NCBI GenBank assembly: GCA_028707105.1
Contig: JAQTUY010000062.1
Coordinates: 1-8,604, forward strand
Direction: 5' to 3'
Source: Candidatus Omnitrophota bacterium
GTDB taxonomy: Bacteria > Omnitrophota > Koll11 > Gygaellales > JAQTUY01
DNA: 8,604 nucleotides
In this document: positions 5,729-8,604 of the stretch, piece by piece
How the letters are laid out: every line of letters starts with the position of its first letter
Position numbering within the stretch: the stretch's first letter is position 1
Made by a program: the position numbers and the translations under genes
The notes under the pieces: model-generated
Seen by the model: the letters and a program-made list of their open reading frames with translations, nothing else
The model's database searches: none
Told to the model about the DNA's origin: nothing

Positions 5729-7458
5729 TGATAAAAAAGATCTATTTAATCGGCAATCCCAATGTCGGCAAAAGCGTGGTCTTTTCGCGTCTTACCGGCG
5801 TTCAGGTGATATCCTCTAATTACCCCGGGACGACTGTAGAGATCTCCAAAGGGTATTTATTGATCGGGGATGAAAAGATCGAGGTCGTGGACCTGCCCGG
5901 GACTTACTCGCTGGAGGCGACCTCAAAAGCGGAAGAAGTGGCGGTATCCCTGCTGAAAGAACATCCTAAGGATGAGATCGCGGTGATCAATATCCTGGAT
6001 TCCACCAACCTGGAGAGAAACCTGCTTCTGACATTACAACTGATCGAAGAAGGCTATCCTTCTATCATCTGCCTGAACATGTGCGACGATGCCAGCCATA
6101 AAGGGGTCAGCCTGAATATCCCAAAGCTTGAAGAGATCCTGGGTGTTCCGGTGATCGCCACCTGCGCGGTAACCGGCATGGGGATCAAATTGCTGATCGG
6201 AAGGTTAAAAGAAGCGGCGAGCGCGGTGCGCGGCAGGCTGAGCACCGAAGAACGCTGGATCGAGATCGGCAAGATCATCGACCAGGTCCAGCGCCTGGAG
6301 CACCGGCATCACAATATCCGGGAAAGGCTGGAAGACGCCTCCGTCCAGCCCATATCCGGGTTGATCATGGCGACGGCGGTGATTTATTCTTCATTTAAAA
6401 TAGTGCGTTTTATCGGCGAATCGATAATCGCGAAGATAACCGATCCCTTGTTCACGCAAGTATACCAGCCATTACTGGAAAAACTGACCGTTAATTTGCA
6501 GGAAAAAGGATTCTGGTTCCACCTGCTTATCGGCGACCTGATCAACGGAAGCATAGATTTTAAACAATCCCTGGGGGTATTAACTACCGCTCCCTACATC
6601 GCTATCGGAATGGTCCTGCCCTATATCATAGCTTTTTATTTTATTTTAAGCCTCCTGGAAGATATCGGGTATTTACCAAGGCTGGCTATACTGCTGGACA
6701 ATCTTCTGCACCGGCTGGGCCTGCACGGCTACGCGATCATTCCGGTACTCTTAGGTTTTGGATGTAATGTCCCGGGGATACTGGCCACGAGAGTACTGGA
6801 GTCAAAACGGGAAAGGTTTATCGCTTCGACCGTGATCTCTATCGGGATCCCTTGCGTCCCGCTCCAGGCAATGATCTTCGGCCTGCTCGGAGCATTCGGA
6901 GGATTTTATGTGGGCGGAGTTTACGCGGTATTATTCATTTTGATCCTGGTGCTGGGAATAATTCTTAACAGCACGCTAAAAGGCTATAGCCCGGAATTCT
7001 TACTGGAGATACCGCCTTACAGGTTCCCCCCTTTGCAGATACTGGGACAAAAGCTGCTTTTCCGCATTAAAGGCTTCCTGGTCGAAGCCCTCCCGATCGT
7101 CCTGATCGGCGTTTTAGCCATCAATATCCTGTTGTATTTGAGATTATTTGATATAATAACCGGTATCTTTGCCCCCCTGATCCAGGGGATATTCGGCCTG
7201 CCCAAAGAAGCTATAGTAGCCCTGGTTATCGGATTCCTGAGAAAAGACGTGGCGGTAGGCATGCTGATGCCTTTGGGGCTTACGGCTAAACAGCTCTTTA
7301 TCGCAGCCACATTACTGGCGATCTCTTTTCCCTGTGTCGCCACATTTATTATCCTGTGGAAAGAACTGGGCTTTAAAAGCCTGCTGAAATTAATTCTTAT
7401 TATGCTATCTATCAGCATTATTGTGGGCGCCGCTCTTAATTTTATAGTATTGCGTTAA
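5728..7458 (+). CDS. feoB: FeoB, GTP-dependent Fe(II) transporter, compact form
   Basis: The cytosolic G domain shows G1 GNPNVGKS (9-16), the G2 threonines in PGTTVE (33-38), G3 DLPG (55-58), G4 NMCD (117-120) and a G5-like CAVTG (146-150). A helical linker (about 172-205) leads to the membrane part. There the first gate motif GFGCNVPGILATR (343-355) and the second gate SFPCVATF (533-540) are clear, as is GFLRKDVAVGML (502-513), resembling the family's GF-x-x-KE-x-VG block. The protein would import Fe(II) across the inner membrane. At 576 residues it is shorter than common FeoB proteins (roughly 650-800; E. coli about 770). The usual C-x-A-R/K-L-P-V-Y segment between the gates appears as IPCVPLQAMIFGLLG (374-388). 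Cysteines 346, 376 and 536 fall in membrane motifs. No frameshift or truncation is evident, so it is a compact variant rather than a broken gene. Confidence 0.94.
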   Translation: MIKKIYLIGNPNVGKSVVFSRLTGVQVISSNYPGTTVEISKGYLLIGDEKIEVVDLPGTYSLEATSKAEEVAVSLLKEHPKDEIAVINILDSTNLERNLLLTLQLIEEGYPSIICLNMCDDASHKGVSLNIPKLEEILGVPVIATCAVTGMGIKLLIGRLKEAASAVRGRLSTEERWIEIGKIIDQVQRLEHRHHNIRERLEDASVQPISGLIMATAVIYSSFKIVRFIGESIIAKITDPLFTQVYQPLLEKLTVNLQEKGFWFHLLIGDLINGSIDFKQSLGVLTTAPYIAIGMVLPYIIAFYFILSLLEDIGYLPRLAILLDNLLHRLGLHGYAIIPVLLGFGCNVPGILATRVLESKRERFIASTVISIGIPCVPLQAMIFGLLGAFGGFYVGGVYAVLFILILVLGIILNSTLKGYSPEFLLEIPPYRFPPLQILGQKLLFRIKGFLVEALPIVLIGVLAINILLYLRLFDIITGIFAPLIQGIFGLPKEAIVALVIGFLRKDVAVGMLMPLGLTAKQLFIAATLLAISFPCVATFIILWKELGFKSLLKLILIMLSISIIVGAALNFIVLR

Positions 7459-7473
7459 CTCTACCGTAAAAAA

Positions 7474-8046
7474 TTGGCTTCCTTTATCGCATCATTCATC
7501 TTAGTTTTTTGCGCGGAAATGGCGGACAAAACGCAGCTGCTGGCAGCGGCCTTTGCCTCCAAATACGACGCCTCTAAAGTATTACTCGGGGTTTTTATCG
7601 CCACGCTCCTTTGTAACACGCTCTCTGTCGCCATAGGGCGCTTCTTGACAAATATCATCCCGGTAAATATAATCTCGCTTATCGCGGCTCTCTCTTTTAT
7701 AGTCTTTGGCTTATGGGCCTTGCGCGGCGATAAAGACGAAGGCCGGGAGAAAAAAGAATTCCGGCTGGGCCCGGTCGCCGCTGTGGCGGCGGCGTTCTTC
7801 CTGGCGGAAATGGGCGATAAAACCCAATTGGCCACAATCAGCTTGACGGTAGAATATCGTAGTATACCGGGCGTGCTTGCCGGCTCCACCCTCGGTATGG
7901 TCAGCGCCGATGCTCTAGGCATAGCCGCGGGTACGATGTTAAAAAAATATATCCCTGAGAAAACGTTGAGATACGTCTCGGCGGGGATTTTTATCTTGTT
8001 CGGGATCGGCTTTCTTTATAGGACCATATCATCCTGGAGGATATGA
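7474..8046 (+). CDS. UPF0016/GDT1 (TMEM165)-family cation transporter, TTG start
   Basis: The 190-residue membrane protein has the two inverted halves of the family, each with the E-x-G-D-K-T/S signature: EMADKTQL (15-22, with Ala for the first Gly) and EMGDKTQL (112-119). Roughly six membrane helices surround a charged loop (about 84-97). Relatives export Mn(II) in bacteria and move Mn or Ca in eukaryotic Golgi. The first motif starts at residue 15 and no ATG lies before it, so TTG at 7474 is the best start, matching the usual short N-terminus. No clear Shine-Dalgarno site precedes it. The frame is the same as feoB, with the feoB TAA and five sense codons between them. Its stop overlaps the terC-like start, indicating one operon. 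Confidence 0.9.
   Translation: MASFIASFILVFCAEMADKTQLLAAAFASKYDASKVLLGVFIATLLCNTLSVAIGRFLTNIIPVNIISLIAALSFIVFGLWALRGDKDEGREKKEFRLGPVAAVAAAFFLAEMGDKTQLATISLTVEYRSIPGVLAGSTLGMVSADALGIAAGTMLKKYIPEKTLRYVSAGIFILFGIGFLYRTISSWRI
8036..8040 (+). promoter_or_regulatory. Ribosome-binding site that decides the TerC start
   Basis: GGAGG lies 5 nt before the ATG at 8046 but only 2 nt before the in-frame ATG at 8043. The downstream ATG is therefore preferred. Confidence 0.65.
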
Positions 8047-8604
8047 TGTCATTCTTGTTGTGGGCGGGTTTCATAGTATTTGTCCTGTTCATGCTCGCGC
8101 TGGATCTATTGGTTTTCCATCGCAAAGCGCATGAAATAAAGCTTAAGGAAGCGCTCATCTGGAGCGGTGTCTGGATCAGCCTGTCCCTTATCTTTAACCT
8201 GGGGATATATATCTTCCAGGGCCGCCAGCCCGCGCTGGAATTCCTTACCGGCTACCTGCTTGAGAAATCCTTGAGCGTGGATAACATCTTTGTATTCCTG
8301 CTCATTTTTTCTTACTTTAAGATCCCGCATAAATACCAGCACGAGGTCCTTTTTTGGGGCATATTAGGCGCCCTGGTCATGCGCGCCGCTTTCATCGCCG
8401 GAGGCATCAGCCTGATCCACCATTTTCACTGGGTTATTTATGTATTCGGCGCCTTCCTTATCTTTACCGGCATCAAGCTGGCCCTGGAAAAAGACAAAGA
8501 GATCCATCCGGAAAAAAGCCCGGTCATTTATCTCTTCGGAAAGATAATGCCCGTGGCAAAGGACTACACGGGGGGGAAGTTCTTCATTAAGGACGCCGGG
8601 CGCT
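8046..8604 (+). CDS. TerC/Alx-family integral membrane protein, cut by the right window edge
   Basis: The frame is open for 186 codons to the window end and has no stop, so roughly the N-terminal half or more is present (E. coli Alx is about 320 residues). It begins MSFLLWAGFIVFVLFMLALD and contains the hallmark FLTGYLLEKSLSVDNIFVF (66-84), then FWGILGALVMRAAFI (103-117) and VFGAFLIFTGIKLAL (133-147), closely following Alx. Several membrane helices alternate with short loops; Asp20, Glu73 and Asp79 are the conserved acidic positions expected to handle metal. TerC/Alx proteins are linked to Mn(II) export and to tellurite resistance. The start overlaps the previous stop by 1 nt (TGATG), so it is co-translated with the GDT1-type gene, another Mn-linked family. 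Confidence 0.93.
   Translation, partial: MSFLLWAGFIVFVLFMLALDLLVFHRKAHEIKLKEALIWSGVWISLSLIFNLGIYIFQGRQPALEFLTGYLLEKSLSVDNIFVFLLIFSYFKIPHKYQHEVLFWGILGALVMRAAFIAGGISLIHHFHWVIYVFGAFLIFTGIKLALEKDKEIHPEKSPVIYLFGKIMPVAKDYTGGKFFIKDAGR

Noticed and set aside
7017..7922. Open frames on the minus strand opposite feoB and the GDT1-type gene
   Set aside because: Their reading opposes clearly conserved membrane-protein genes and the translations show no recognisable domain; they are frame shadows.
8106..8590. Open frames at 8106-8342 (minus) and 8354-8590 (plus)
   Set aside because: Both lie within the TerC/Alx gene, whose frame continues to the window end without a stop and carries the family motifs.

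Overview
The window looks like bacterial chromosome from an organism with a Gram-negative (double-membrane) envelope: it encodes a TolC-family outer-membrane channel with a signal peptide and a MacAB-type tripartite pump. Promoters are sigma-70-like (TTGACA/TACAAT at 17 bp), Shine-Dalgarno sites are common, and genes are packed with 0-15 bp gaps or short overlaps. The mixed base composition, frequent AGG and ATA codons and compact protein variants would fit an uncultivated lineage such as Candidatus Omnitrophota. That placement is only an impression and the sequence does not prove it.

Layout: two divergent gene sets leave a central intergenic region (5304-5497). Leftward (minus strand) runs an efflux operon: an AbrB/SpoVT-fold DNA-binding protein (5067-5303), a TolC-family channel (3787-5064), a MacA-like adaptor with a very short hairpin (2805-3797) and a fused MacB ABC transporter (831-2804). 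After a 94-bp gap with its own near-consensus promoter comes a TetR-family regulator (74-736), then the first codons of a further gene at the left edge. Rightward (plus strand) runs a metal-transport operon: feoA (5498-5728), a compact feoB (5728-7458), a UPF0016/GDT1-family cation transporter (7474-8046, TTG start) and a TerC/Alx-family membrane protein (from 8046, cut by the window end).

How the genes fit together: AbrB, TolC, MacA and MacB are probably co-transcribed, supplying a local regulator and all three parts of an export machine. The tetR promoter and the abrB promoter share unusual sequence (TTGACAAAAT, 17-bp spacing, TACAATTTT, then a similar AT-rich leader), which suggests that one regulator, perhaps the TetR protein, acts on both. 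The abrB leader also carries a tandem 18-bp repeat, a candidate AbrB operator. The rightward operon pairs Fe(II) uptake genes with two families linked to Mn(II) export, so it may balance Fe and Mn rather than handle iron alone.

No RNA genes, insertion sequences, CRISPR arrays, attachment sites or convincing intrinsic terminators were seen. I found no wholly new system. The best leads are the shared promoter/operator signature, the 18-bp repeat, the short-hairpin MacA, and the Feo-GDT1-TerC cluster with its compact FeoB.
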